A stretch of 64,000 nt of DNA from JAIRNF01 sp031551125 (GCA_031551125.1 JAVBOB010000009.1:186001-250000); one strand, 5' to 3'. Numbered from the stretch's first letter, positions 25,476-34,230 are shown. Notes: a model not told the origin generated them from the letters alone. A program made the numbers and translations.

Positions 25476-25504
25476 TAACAGCGCAGTATAAGGTTCTTTA
25501 TTTA

Positions 25505-26290
25505 ATGATACATTTGAAAACGGATGCGGAAGTGGAGCTGATGAGGGAAAATGCCCTTTTGGTTTCAAAGACGCTGGCAGAGGTTGCAAAACATGTTAAG
25601 GTTGGAGTTTCTACGCTGGAGCTCGATAAAGTGGCAGAAGAGTTTATTCGCGACCACGGAGCCGAGCCCGGATTTTTAGGATACAACGGCTTTCCCAACA
25701 CCCTCTGTACCTCCGTTAACAATGTTGTTGTGCATGGTATTCCTTCCGACTACCGCTTGATGGAGGGAGATATCGTGTCGGTTGACTGTGGTACTCGCAT
25801 GAAAGGCTTTTACGGCGACTCGGCTTACACCTTCGCGGTTGGGGAGATTGCTCCCGAAGCAGCAATGCTTCTTGAAGTAACTAAGACGAGCTTGTTTAAA
25901 GGCATTGAGCAGGTGATGGCAGGTAACCGGATTGGCGACGTTGCAAATGCCGTACAGTCATATGCCGAAGCAAACGGTTTCTCGGTTGTTCGTGAAATGA
26001 TAGGCCATGGAATTGGTCATAACATGCACGAGCGTCCGGATGTTCCGAACTACGGTAAGCGAGGACAGGGCCCGAAGTTAACCAACGGAATGGTTTTCTG
26101 TATTGAACCGATGATAAACGCGGGACGAAAGGAAATTACGATGGAGAGAGACGGATGGACGGTACGTACTACCGATAAGAAATTATCGGCGCATTTTGAG
26201 CTAACGGTTGCCGTAAGGGATGGTAAAGCCGATGTGCTTTCCACCTTTGAATACATCGAACAGGTGTTGCAAACAAAAACGTTAAAGTAG
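25505..26290 (+). CDS. map: Methionine aminopeptidase, type I
   Basis: 261 residues. The five metal ligands are in VSVDCGTRMKGFYGDSAYTF (two Asp), MIGHGIGHNMHERPDVPNYG (His), FCIEPMI (Glu) and HFELTVAV (Glu). It removes the initiator Met from nascent proteins. The secY-map-infA order is standard in this phylum. 6 bp to infA. Confidence 0.97.
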   Translation: MIHLKTDAEVELMRENALLVSKTLAEVAKHVKVGVSTLELDKVAEEFIRDHGAEPGFLGYNGFPNTLCTSVNNVVVHGIPSDYRLMEGDIVSVDCGTRMKGFYGDSAYTFAVGEIAPEAAMLLEVTKTSLFKGIEQVMAGNRIGDVANAVQSYAEANGFSVVREMIGHGIGHNMHERPDVPNYGKRGQGPKLTNGMVFCIEPMINAGRKEITMERDGWTVRTTDKKLSAHFELTVAVRDGKADVLSTFEYIEQVLQTKTLK

Positions 26291-26296
26291 TAGTGA

Positions 26297-26515
26297 ATGG
26301 CAAAACAATCAGCCATAGAGAAAGATGGAGTTATTACCGAAGCATTATCAAACGCTATGTTTCGTGTAGAGTTGGATAATGGGCATACCATCATTGCGCA
26401 TATTTCCGGTAAAATGAGAATGCACTACATTAAAATTTTACCCGGTGATAGAGTAAAGGTGGAAATGTCTCCCTACGACTTAACGAAAGGAAGAATCACC
26501 TTTAGGTATAAATAG
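26297..26515 (+). CDS. infA: Translation initiation factor IF-1
   Basis: 72 residues, the exact usual length. The OB fold AMFRVELDNGHTIIAHISGK and MRMHYIKILPGDRVKVEMSP are clear. It binds the A site of the 30S subunit during initiation. Confidence 0.98.
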   Translation: MAKQSAIEKDGVITEALSNAMFRVELDNGHTIIAHISGKMRMHYIKILPGDRVKVEMSPYDLTKGRITFRYK

Positions 26516-26518
26516 ATT

Positions 26519-26625
26519 TGTTTAAACGTTTAGTCGTTTAAGTGTTGATTGTCAATAGCAACAATGCTGAGCAGTAAAGCGATTAAACAGCTAAACAGTT
26601 AAACGATTAAACAATTAAATTTCAG
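26519..26625 (+). repeat. Heptamer-based inverted repeat between infA and rpmJ
   Basis: The left arm (26519-26541) is built from GTTTAAACGTTTAGTCGTTTA and the right arm (26583-26620) from repeated TTAAACG-like units. The two arms are complementary over about 22 nt with four mismatches. The loop holds ATTGTCAATAGCAACAAT, a smaller hairpin. Total spacer is 115 bp. Confidence 0.6.
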
Positions 26626-26630
26626 AAGAA

Positions 26631-26747
26631 ATGAAAGTAAGAGCATCAATCAAGAAGCGCAGCGAAGATTGCAAGATCGTAAAACGTAAGGGACGCTTGT
26701 ATGTAATATGCAAGAAGAACCCCAAGTTTAAAATGCGCCAAGGATAA
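26631..26747 (+). CDS. rpmJ: 50S ribosomal protein L36 (zinc-free type)
   Basis: 38 residues beginning MKVRASIKKRSEDCKIVKRK and ending KFKMRQG. Only two (Cys14, Cys27) of the four zinc ligands of the C-plus form (C-x2-C-x12-C-x4-H) remain; the first Cys is Ser11 and the His is replaced, so this is the zinc-independent form. Too short for most ORF callers but clearly real by position before rpsM. Confidence 0.96.
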   Translation: MKVRASIKKRSEDCKIVKRKGRLYVICKKNPKFKMRQG

Positions 26748-26773
26748 TAAGAAACAACAACTAAAATAATAAT

Positions 26774-27151
26774 ATGGCACGTATTGCTGGTGTTGATTTA
26801 CCAAAGAATAAGAGAGGCGAGGTAGGGCTCACGTACATCTACGGGATAGGTGTAAGCTCATCTCGTTCCATCCTTAGCCAGGCAGGTATTGATGTAAATA
26901 TCAAGGTTAAGGACTGGACTGACGACCAAATAGCGGCTATCCGTAGTATCATTGGTCAAGGGTATAAAATTGAAGGCGAGTTGCGCTCAATGGTTCAGTT
27001 AAACATTAAACGTTTGATGGATATTGGTTGCTACCGCGGAGTTCGTCACCGCCTCGGCTTGCCCGTACGTGGACAGAGCACCAAGAACAATGCTCGTACC
27101 CGTAAGGGAAAGAAGAAGACTGTAGCAAATAAGAAGAAAGCAACTAAATAG
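26774..27151 (+). CDS. rpsM: 30S ribosomal protein S13
   Basis: 125 residues. It starts MARIAGVDLPKNKRGEVGLT and contains GCYRGVRHRLGLPVRGQSTK, with a basic tail that contacts P-site tRNA. First ribosomal gene of the alpha block after rpmJ. Confidence 0.98.
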   Translation: MARIAGVDLPKNKRGEVGLTYIYGIGVSSSRSILSQAGIDVNIKVKDWTDDQIAAIRSIIGQGYKIEGELRSMVQLNIKRLMDIGCYRGVRHRLGLPVRGQSTKNNARTRKGKKKTVANKKKATK

Positions 27152-27160
27152 TAAGTAGCA

Positions 27161-27550
27161 ATGGCAAAGAAACCGGGAACATCAAAAAAGAAGGTTGTAA
27201 AAGTTGAAGCCACAGGTCAAGCACACGTTTCTTCAACGTTCAACAACATAATTATTTCTTTGACTAACAACGACGGTCAAGTTATCAGCTGGTCATCAGC
27301 CGGTAAAATGGGCTTCAGAGGGTCAAAGAAGAATACCCCCTACGCTGCACAAATGGCAGCCGGCGATTGCGCTAAGGTGGCTCACGATTTAGGTCTTCGT
27401 AAGGTAAAAGTATATGTAAAGGGTCCTGGAGCAGGCAGAGAGTCTGCTATCCGTACAATCCATTCAGCCGGAATCGAGGTTACCGAGATAGTTGACGTTA
27501 CTCCGCTTCCTCATAACGGTTGCCGTCCTAAAGGAAGGAGAAGAGTATAG
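27161..27550 (+). CDS. rpsK: 30S ribosomal protein S11
   Basis: 129 residues with AHVSSTFNNIIISLTNNDGQ and the C-terminal PLPHNGCRPKGRRRV. It forms the platform of the 30S subunit. 9 bp after rpsM. Confidence 0.98.
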   Translation: MAKKPGTSKKKVVKVEATGQAHVSSTFNNIIISLTNNDGQVISWSSAGKMGFRGSKKNTPYAAQMAAGDCAKVAHDLGLRKVKVYVKGPGAGRESAIRTIHSAGIEVTEIVDVTPLPHNGCRPKGRRRV

Positions 27551-27577
27551 TTTACGTAATCATTCAAATTAAGAGAA

Positions 27578-28186
27578 ATGGCAAGATATATAGGACCAAC
27601 AACCAGAATTGCCCGTAAGTTTGGCGAGCCCATCTACGGACCTGATAAGCACTTTGAAAAAAAGAATTACCCTCCGGGACAACACGGTTTGGCAAAAAAG
27701 CGTAAAAAAACGTCGGAGTACGGTATCCAGCTGCAAGAAAAACAAAAGGTAAAGTACACCTACGGTTTACTGGAGCGTCAGTTCCGTACACTTTTTGAAA
27801 GAGCATCACGCATGAAAGGTCGTAAGGGTGAAAACCTTATTATCCTTCTTGAAAGCCGCTTGGATAACCTTGTGTATCGTTTAGGTGTTGCACCTACCAG
27901 AGCCGCTGCTCGTCAGCTGGTAAGCCACCGTCATATCGTGGTTAACGGTGAAGTGTGCAATATTCCTTCGTACAGCGTTAAGCCCGGTGATGTTATCGGC
28001 GTTCGCGAGAGGTCAAAGTCACTTGAGGTGATTCAGGATTCAGTAGGAAAAGGCTCAACCAGCCGCTACTCATGGTTAGAGTGGGATGGAAGCACGTTGG
28101 TAGGCAAGCTTATCAACCGTCCGGAAAGAACGGAAGTTCCTGAAGTTATCCACGAGCATCTTATCGTAGAACTTTACTCTAAGTAG
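27578..28186 (+). CDS. rpsD: 30S ribosomal protein S4
   Basis: 202 residues. It starts MARYIGPTTRIARKFGEPIY and has the S4 RNA-binding domain RLDNLVYRLGVAPTRAAARQ. It lacks the N-terminal zinc cysteines of the zinc form. In E. coli S4 represses the alpha operon; an 81-bp gap separates it from rpoA here. Confidence 0.98.
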   Translation: MARYIGPTTRIARKFGEPIYGPDKHFEKKNYPPGQHGLAKKRKKTSEYGIQLQEKQKVKYTYGLLERQFRTLFERASRMKGRKGENLIILLESRLDNLVYRLGVAPTRAAARQLVSHRHIVVNGEVCNIPSYSVKPGDVIGVRERSKSLEVIQDSVGKGSTSRYSWLEWDGSTLVGKLINRPERTEVPEVIHEHLIVELYSK

Positions 28187-28267
28187 TAGGTTTTTGGCGT
28201 AGCAGGGCTTGTTTCTGTTGCGGTATATGAAGGAAGATAACCGAAGTATTCAATTAATATAACAACT

Positions 28268-29260
28268 ATGGCAATACTAGCATTCCAAAAACCTGACAAG
28301 GTGATAATGCTCGAATCAAACGACTCGTTTGGTCGTTTTGAGTTCCGCCCGTTGGAGCCCGGCTACGGTATTACCGTTGGGAACGCGCTGAGACGTATCT
28401 TGCTTTCCTCCTTGGAAGGTTATGCGATTACCTCGGTAAAAATTACAGGCGTTGATCATGAATTTTCCACCATTCCTGGTGTGATGGAAAATATGGTTGA
28501 TATTATTCTCAACCTAAAGCAAATCAGACTTAAGAAGGTAGTAGAAGGCGTTGACTCGGAAAAAGTAACCGTAAACATCTCCGGACAAACGGAGCTGAAA
28601 GCCGGTTACCTTTCAGGCTCACTTTCGGTATTTAAGGTGCTTAATCCCGACTTGGTGATTTGTCACATGGAGCCCGGCGTGAAGCTGCAAATGCAGCTTA
28701 CCATCGGTAAGGGTAGGGGTTACGTTCCTGCCGAAGAAAATAAACCGGCTGATGCTGAGTTTGGGCTTATTCCGATTGACTCAATACATACTCCCGTTAA
28801 AAACGTAAAGTTTACGGTAGATAACTATCGCGTTGAACAAAAAACCGACTACGAGAAGTTAACGCTGGAGATTACTACTGATAGCTCTATTCATCCGAAA
28901 GATGCGCTTAAAGAGGCGGCTAAGATTCTTATCTACCACTTTATGCTCTTCTCTGACGATAAGATTACTATTGATACCGAAGAGGCAGTAGTTAGCGATG
29001 AGTTTGATGAAGAAGCATTGCACATGCGCCAGCTGCTTAAACAAAAGTTGGTTGACCTTGACCTGTCGGTAAGAGCGCTGAACTGCTTAAAAGCCGCAGA
29101 GGTAGAGACCTTAGGAGATTTGGTAAAGTTTAGCAAGAACGACTTGTTGAAGTTCCGTAACTTCGGCAAGAAGTCGCTTTCTGAGCTGGATGACTTGCTT
29201 GAGGCGCACAACCTTTCGTTCGGTATGGACGTACTAAAGTATAAATTAGACAAAGACTAG
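28268..29260 (+). CDS. rpoA: RNA polymerase alpha subunit
   Basis: 330 residues. The N-terminal assembly domain has RFEFRPLEPGYGITVGNALR and the C-terminal domain has SVRALNCLKAAEVETLGDLV and FRNFGKKSLSELDDLL, which bind UP elements and activators. Full length. Confidence 0.98.
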   Translation: MAILAFQKPDKVIMLESNDSFGRFEFRPLEPGYGITVGNALRRILLSSLEGYAITSVKITGVDHEFSTIPGVMENMVDIILNLKQIRLKKVVEGVDSEKVTVNISGQTELKAGYLSGSLSVFKVLNPDLVICHMEPGVKLQMQLTIGKGRGYVPAEENKPADAEFGLIPIDSIHTPVKNVKFTVDNYRVEQKTDYEKLTLEITTDSSIHPKDALKEAAKILIYHFMLFSDDKITIDTEEAVVSDEFDEEALHMRQLLKQKLVDLDLSVRALNCLKAAEVETLGDLVKFSKNDLLKFRNFGKKSLSELDDLLEAHNLSFGMDVLKYKLDKD

Positions 29261-29268
29261 CATAGGCT

Positions 29269-29868
29269 ATGAGACACAATAATACAGGAAACCATTTAGG
29301 AAGACAATCGGGACACCGCAAGGCTATGTTGGCCAACATGGCTACTTCGCTCATTATGCACAAGCGCATTGAGACTACCTTGGCAAAGGCAAAGGCGTTG
29401 AGAATGTATGTTGAACCGTTGATTACAAAGTCAAAAGACGACTCAACTCACTCTCGCCGTATGGTATTCAGCTACCTGAAAAATAAGGAAAGCGTAACGG
29501 AATTATTCCGTACCATAGCACCTAAAATTGCTGATCGCCCGGGAGGATACACTCGTGTGCTAAAAATTGGCTTCCGCCAAGGTGATGCTGCTGAAATGGC
29601 AATGATTGAGCTGGTTGATTTCAATGAAGCAATCTTAGGCTCATCGGCAGCTTCTGCTACTAAGAAGGAGGTTAAGAAAACTACCCGTCGTAGCAAGGCA
29701 AAGAAAACGGATGAAGGTGGAGAAGGCGCTACCGCAGAGAAGGCTGCAAAGCCTGCTGCTCCGAAGAAGGCCGCTGCACCTAAGCCAAAGGCCGCACCCA
29801 AGGCAAAAGCTGCGCCTAAAGCACCTAAGGTTGCTGCCACTAAGACTAGAAAGGCCGGCGATAAGTAA
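29269..29868 (+). CDS. rplQ: 50S ribosomal protein L17 with long basic tail
   Basis: 199 residues. The conserved domain (1-116: GRQSGHRKAMLANMATSLI, RPGGYTRVLKIGFRQGDAAE) is followed by about 80 residues of Ala/Lys/Pro low complexity (KAAPKAKAAPKAPKV). Such tails are common in Bacteroidota; E. coli L17 has 127 residues. Last gene of the supercluster. Confidence 0.97.
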   Translation: MRHNNTGNHLGRQSGHRKAMLANMATSLIMHKRIETTLAKAKALRMYVEPLITKSKDDSTHSRRMVFSYLKNKESVTELFRTIAPKIADRPGGYTRVLKIGFRQGDAAEMAMIELVDFNEAILGSSAASATKKEVKKTTRRSKAKKTDEGGEGATAEKAAKPAAPKKAAAPKPKAAPKAKAAPKAPKVAATKTRKAGDK

Positions 29869-29889
29869 AAGTTACTGCAATGAGATTAT

Positions 29890-29930
29890 AAAAGCGCAAA
29901 GGAGAGGCATTGCTTCTCCTTTGCGCTTTT
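29890..29930 (+). terminator. Terminator of the ribosomal supercluster
   Basis: A perfect 16-bp stem AAAAGCGCAAAGGAGA / TCTCCTTTGCGCTTTT with a 9-nt loop, 21 bp after the rplQ stop. It is symmetric and could also act on the other strand. Confidence 0.9.
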
Positions 29931-29933
29931 GCT

Positions 29934-29956
29934 GGTATGTGTTACAAACACATACC
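29934..29956 (+). other. Second hairpin immediately after the terminator
   Basis: GGTATGTGTT / AACACATACC pair over 10 bp around a 3-nt loop, 3 nt after the terminator stem. No T-run follows. It could be a back-up RNA structure or a repeat remnant. The rest of 29957-30120 shows nothing recognisable. Confidence 0.45.
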
Positions 29957-30120
29957 GGCATTGCCTGGCGCCATTGTGGGGCACTTTTTCCCAACCCGAT
30001 GGGAGAAGAAGTCAATTAATCTCTCTCAATTGGTAGGTTGCCTCACAATTCAAAAAGCGGTTTAATACGCAATGACAATACATGATAACTTTCTTCCATT
30101 TCCCGAATGGGTCTAGTGAT

Positions 30121-30154
30121 TTGAGAATAGGTATCATAGAATTTACTACTTTTG
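30121..30154 (+). promoter_or_regulatory. Promoter of eno
   Basis: TTG at 30121-30123, 23-nt spacer, TACTTTTG at 30147-30154; about 70 nt of leader to the eno ATG. Confidence 0.7.
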
Positions 30155-30230
30155 TCGTAAGAAAAAGCTGTGCAACTTTTTTGCTCTTCCACAGTAACAA
30201 AACTAAATCAACAAATAAACATAGAAAATT

Positions 30231-31523
30231 ATGTCACAGATTATTAATGTTCATGCCCGTCAAATCCTTGACTCAAGAGGTAACCCTACCGTAGAAGTAG
30301 ATATTCTTACCGATGAAGGTGTTGTAGGCCGTGCTGCTGTTCCTTCAGGAGCGTCAACCGGTATTCATGAGGCTGTTGAGCTTCGAGATGGTGATAAGGG
30401 TACATATTTGGGCAAAGGTGTGCTAAAAGCCGTTGAAAACGTAAATAATGCCATACATAACGAAATTCTTGGCATGGATGTACTCGACCAACGCGGTATT
30501 GATGCTACCATGATAGCCCTTGACGGTACGGAAAATAAGGGGAACTTGGGTGCTAATGCTATTCTTGGCGTATCGCTGGCATGTGCAAAAGCGGCTGCTC
30601 AGGTTACGGGACAAAATCTATACCGCTACGTAGGTGGTGTAAACGCTAAGACCCTTCCTATTCCATTGATGAACATTCTTAACGGAGGTTCACATGCCGA
30701 TAACTCAATCGACTTTCAAGAGTTTATGATTATGCCTGTTGGTGCAGAAACCTTTAGCCAAGCATTACGTATGGGTGCAGAGGTATTCCATAGCCTTAAA
30801 TCGGTGCTTAAAAAGCAGGGTTACTCAACCAACGTAGGTGATGAAGGCGGATTTGCTCCCAACCTCAAGTCAAACGAGGAAGCCATTACCGTTATTCTTA
30901 AAGCAATTGAAAGCGCCGGCTATCGTCCTGGTGAGGATATTTATTTAGCGCTCGACCCTGCCTCATCAGAATACTACCTAGCCGAAGAAAAGGTTTACCA
31001 CCTGCATAAGTCAACCGGCGATAAGCTTACTTCTGCCCAAATGGTTGACTACTGGAAGACGTGGGTTGACAAATATCCTATTCTTTCTATTGAAGACGGT
31101 ATGGCCGAAGATGATTGGGATGGCTGGAAGCTGATTACCGATACCATTGGTAACCGTTGCCAGCTGGTAGGTGACGATTTGTTTGTTACCAACGTAAAGC
31201 GCCTGCAAATGGGTATTGACCGCAAAACGGCCAACTCTATCCTTGTAAAGGTTAACCAGATCGGTTCGTTGAGTGAAACTATTGACGCTGTTACGTTAGC
31301 ATACAACAACTCTTATACCGCTATTATGAGCCACCGCTCAGGCGAAACGGAGGATACCACTATTGCTGACCTTGCCGTTGCGTTGAATACAGGCTTAATT
31401 AAAACAGGTTCTGCTTCACGTTCAGACAGGATTGCAAAGTACAACCAGCTGCTGCGTATTGAAGAGCAGCTGGGGAGCCAAGCATACTACCCCGGAAAGA
31501 ACTTTAAGTATGCAAAGAAGTAG
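30231..31523 (+). CDS. eno: Enolase
   Basis: 430 residues, full length. It converts 2-phosphoglycerate to phosphoenolpyruvate in glycolysis. The N-terminal DSRGNPTVEVD, the Mg-binding LSIEDGMAEDDWDGW, the catalytic Lys region ILVKVNQIGSLSET and the substrate loop SHRSGETEDTTIADLAV are present. It stands alone, with its own promoter and a terminator 20 bp after the stop. Confidence 0.98.
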   Translation: MSQIINVHARQILDSRGNPTVEVDILTDEGVVGRAAVPSGASTGIHEAVELRDGDKGTYLGKGVLKAVENVNNAIHNEILGMDVLDQRGIDATMIALDGTENKGNLGANAILGVSLACAKAAAQVTGQNLYRYVGGVNAKTLPIPLMNILNGGSHADNSIDFQEFMIMPVGAETFSQALRMGAEVFHSLKSVLKKQGYSTNVGDEGGFAPNLKSNEEAITVILKAIESAGYRPGEDIYLALDPASSEYYLAEEKVYHLHKSTGDKLTSAQMVDYWKTWVDKYPILSIEDGMAEDDWDGWKLITDTIGNRCQLVGDDLFVTNVKRLQMGIDRKTANSILVKVNQIGSLSETIDAVTLAYNNSYTAIMSHRSGETEDTTIADLAVALNTGLIKTGSASRSDRIAKYNQLLRIEEQLGSQAYYPGKNFKYAKK

Positions 31524-31543
31524 TAGTACGGTTATGTAAGTTT

Positions 31544-31571
31544 AAAAGGGCGAGACTATCTCGCCCTTTTT
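31544..31571 (+). terminator. Terminator of eno
   Basis: GGGCGAG / CTCGCCC stem extended by AAAA/TTTT, loop ACTAT, ending in TTTTT. Confidence 0.85.
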
Positions 31572-31589
31572 GTTTATGATAGGGTAAAT

Positions 31590-31619
31590 AAAAAGAGGAG
31601 GGTTTCCCTCCTCTTTTTT
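31590..31619. terminator. Second terminator, between eno and exbD
   Basis: GAGGAGGG / CCCTCCTC stem, 3-nt loop, with A5 on the left and T6 on the right. It can end the minus-strand exbB-exbD transcript. Confidence 0.8.
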
Positions 31620-31642
31620 ATCATGCAGAACTATGTGAACTC

Positions 31643-32122
31643 TTAATGGGTAACAGCCGGAGCTGATACTCTTGCAGAGTACATAATCTTTAGCGCGTTA
31701 CATCTTCTTAACTCCTGCTTTACGTCGGTAACAACACCCATACGAGCGTTTGAGTCAACTTTCAAAGCAATAGTCATATACTGACGGTCTACTTCGCTTA
31801 GCTGTTCACGCTGAGAAGCAACGAAGTCACGAATGTCATCAACTGTTTTGAACGAATCATTCAGCTGAATACGAGCATCTGTTCCATACTTGGCTTGCTC
31901 TGAACGAACAGGAGTACCAATGTAAATGTAGCTGGTCAAGTCCTTTCTCTCAAGCTTGGCAGCCTCGCTGGCTTCAGGTAGCTTCGTCATAACTTTTACC
32001 TCATGCTGACGCATGCTGGTGGTAACCATAAAGAAGAATAAAAGCATGAACACGATGTCCGACATCGAAGCTGTGGTAATTCCGGGAAGTTTTCTTTTCC
32101 CTTCTTCTCTAAACTTTGACAT
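31643..32122 (-). CDS. ExbD/TolR-type proton channel subunit (2)
   Basis: 159 residues. One transmembrane helix after a short cytoplasmic N-terminus (SMSDIVFMLLFFFMVTTSM; the Asp in MSDIVFM is the ion-translocating residue), then a periplasmic domain. The pair of ExbD subunits with one ExbB energises an outer-membrane process through TonB or a similar partner. Translation probably couples to the upstream exbD: an AAGGAGG formed by that gene's last Arg codons is 6 nt before this ATG. Confidence 0.9.
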   Translation of the reverse strand: MSKFREEGKRKLPGITTASMSDIVFMLLFFFMVTTSMRQHEVKVMTKLPEASEAAKLERKDLTSYIYIGTPVRSEQAKYGTDARIQLNDSFKTVDDIRDFVASQREQLSEVDRQYMTIALKVDSNARMGVVTDVKQELRRCNALKIMYSARVSAPAVTH

Positions 32123-32126
32123 TGCT

Positions 32127-32765
32127 TTACCTCCTTCTATTAGTGGTTGTTGCAGGCGCAGCCTTCTTACCTCCTGAAATGTCCTTAGGTTCGGCTTCAG
32201 ATATACGTTGAGGATATACCTCCCTTATCGCCTCCTGTTGAGATTCATCCAGCTGGTCATATCCTTTTCCGAAAGTAGCGAAAGAATACTCATTTCTCAA
32301 CTCGTTATAAGCAGCAACAAGCTCATTTTGCACTTTAATGTATATTTCGTAGCTTGTTCCTCTATCGTTTTGAAGTGAAATTACGGCTTTAGATACCATA
32401 ACTTTTCCAATACCCGGAACATTTACTTCTTCCTTTTCAGGCTTATCTTCGGTATTGCCAGCATTAACGATAAAGTCCTTAACCTCCTGACGTAATGTAC
32501 TTACGTCTGTTGGCCTTCCACCAGCGAACAAGGCATCCCATTGGTTAATCTTAACCTGGTAAACGTTACGGGCCTTAACCTTGTTATCATCGTTTGGCGT
32601 TACTGGTTTATCAGTATCTGGCATAGGAGGTAAGCGTCGTTGCAATCCTGATGTTTGGTCCATGTTAGACGTCATCAGGAAGAACGATAGTAGCAGGAAT
32701 GAGATATCGGCCATTGAGCCGGCTCCCACTTCCGGGGTTTCTCTTTTTGCTCTTCTTCTTCCCAT
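32127..32765 (-). CDS. ExbD/TolR-type proton channel subunit (1)
   Basis: 212 residues. The N-terminal cytoplasmic RRRAKRETPEVGAGSMADIS leads into a single helix (DISFLLLSFFLMTSNM) with the conserved Asp, then a long periplasmic domain. It is longer than the second copy. It ends in NRRR, encoded by AAT AGA AGG AGG, which doubles as the ribosome binding site of the next gene. Confidence 0.9.
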   Translation of the reverse strand: MGRRRAKRETPEVGAGSMADISFLLLSFFLMTSNMDQTSGLQRRLPPMPDTDKPVTPNDDNKVKARNVYQVKINQWDALFAGGRPTDVSTLRQEVKDFIVNAGNTEDKPEKEEVNVPGIGKVMVSKAVISLQNDRGTSYEIYIKVQNELVAAYNELRNEYSFATFGKGYDQLDESQQEAIREVYPQRISEAEPKDISGGKKAAPATTTNRRR

Positions 32766-32793
32766 GTTCTGTTTCTTTTTAGGCTAAACCCTG

Positions 32794-33246
32794 TTACTTG
32801 TTAGGAGAAATTATACCCCTTACTCCAGAGTATACAACAGCCAGAATAGCGGCAACAGCCATGACATATATCGAAATGATATTCAAGTCTGCTAAACGTG
32901 AATACTCATTTTTACTTGCTGCATTTTCAATAAAGGGAAGTGGTGCATCTGAAGAAAGCAAGAATGCTAGCAAAACCAATACTCCCATTGCAACAATTCC
33001 GATACCGAGCTTCTTTGTTCCGGCTGGGTTCTTAATTAGATAGGGAATAGGCAGAATAATCAGGGCAGCAATTGCCACAATAAGCAGGATGTACATCCAA
33101 TCGAACATAGGTTCGATAACTCCTAGCATCTCTTGCTTATCAGCTATGGCATCTAGCGAGTTACAGCGAACAAAGGTATAAATACCAATGACTGCTGATA
33201 ACACCATTAAGATGATAGCTATAAGATTTAATGTTTTTCTAGACAT
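32794..33246 (-). CDS. Four-helix membrane protein of the ExbB-ExbD operon
   Basis: 150 residues with four hydrophobic helices (about 7-27, 46-70, 78-97, 122-143). It lies between exbB and the exbD pair, 6 bp after exbB. Such a small membrane protein often occupies this position in Bacteroidota. I know no function for it; co-occurrence suggests an accessory of the channel. Confidence 0.75.
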   Translation of the reverse strand: MSRKTLNLIAIILMVLSAVIGIYTFVRCNSLDAIADKQEMLGVIEPMFDWMYILLIVAIAALIILPIPYLIKNPAGTKKLGIGIVAMGVLVLLAFLLSSDAPLPFIENAASKNEYSRLADLNIISIYVMAVAAILAVVYSGVRGIISPNK

Positions 33247-33252
33247 CTTTCG

Positions 33253-34023
33253 TTACTTTTTAACGTTGTACTTTACCAAAAGGTCAATCAAAGAAATTGA
33301 AGCGTCTTCCATTGAGTTAACGATGCTTTCAATCTTAGAGGTAAGGTAGTTGAAGAAGATTTGAAGGATAATAGCTACGATCAAACCAGCTACGGTTGTA
33401 ATAAGAGCCACCTTCATACCTCCTGCTACAACGTTCGGAGAAATATCACCGGCCTTTTGAATATCGTCAAACGCGATAACCATCCCGATAACCGTTCCCA
33501 AGAAACCTAACATAGGTGCAATGGCAATGAAAAGACCAATCCAAGACATGTTGCTTTCCAACAAGCCCATTTGAACTGAGCCGTATGAAACAATTGATTT
33601 TTCAACCATTTCAATACCTTCATCGTAACGATCGAGCCCTTGGTAAAAAATGCTGGCAACAGGACCACGAGTATTGCGGCAAACATCTTTTGCTGCTTCA
33701 GGGCCGCCATTAGCAAGAGCCTCTTCTATTTGGCGGAGAAGTTTTTTGTTGTTGGTAGATGCTAGGTTGAGGTAAATTACGCGCTCAATAACCAATGCCA
33801 AACCAAGTATAAGACAAAGTACGATAGAGGTCATGAATTCAGGGCCCCCATCAATAAACTGCATCTTCAGCTGTTGGTGAAGAGGAACTACTTGATCAGC
33901 GGTAGCAGCAGTCGTAGTTTGCTCGGTCTGCGGAGCTGCACTAGTTTGATCTTGCGCAATTACATTGTTTGCAGATATGGCCAATACACCAAGTACTGCT
34001 AAAAACATAAAAAGTTTTTTCAT
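33253..34023 (-). CDS. exbB: MotA/TolQ/ExbB proton channel protein
   Basis: 256 residues. A signal-peptide-like N-terminus (1-23) and a Thr/Gln-rich periplasmic segment precede three helices: FMTSIVLCLILGLALVIERV, WIGLFIAIAPMLGFLGTVIG and VALITTVAGLIVAIILQIFF. The last two carry the conserved proton-channel residues of the family. The extra N-terminal signal segment is typical for the phylum. First protein gene after tRNA-Ser on the same strand. Confidence 0.9.
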   Translation of the reverse strand: MKKLFMFLAVLGVLAISANNVIAQDQTSAAPQTEQTTTAATADQVVPLHQQLKMQFIDGGPEFMTSIVLCLILGLALVIERVIYLNLASTNNKKLLRQIEEALANGGPEAAKDVCRNTRGPVASIFYQGLDRYDEGIEMVEKSIVSYGSVQMGLLESNMSWIGLFIAIAPMLGFLGTVIGMVIAFDDIQKAGDISPNVVAGGMKVALITTVAGLIVAIILQIFFNYLTSKIESIVNSMEDASISLIDLLVKYNVKK

Positions 34024-34142
34024 GGCTTGTTTGGAATTTTAATTAAATGGTTTAACGGATTCTCTATTTAGTTTGATTTCTAATTGGATTTTATCGCTTA
34101 AGTATTTCCTTCTCTTTTCAGTAAAAATATAAATATTGTGTG

Positions 34143-34230
34143 CGGAGAAAAAGGGATTCGAACCCTTGATACCCTTTTGAGGTATACACACTTTCCAGGC
34201 GTGCGCCTTCGACCACTCGGCCATTTCTCC
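34143..34230 (-). tRNA. tRNA-Ser (GGA)
   Basis: 88 nt. The acceptor stem GGAGAAA / TTTCTCC, discriminator G, D arm (GCCGAGTGGTCGAAGGC), anticodon loop CTGGAAA with GGA, a long variable arm (about TATACC..GGTAT) and T arm AAGGGTTCGAATCCCTT. The long variable arm fits class II tRNA-Ser. CCA is not encoded. It is upstream of and co-directional with exbB. Confidence 0.97.

Noticed and set aside
34039..34224. 61-residue reading frame
   Set aside because: Runs through the tRNA-Ser gene; the tRNA structure explains the sequence.
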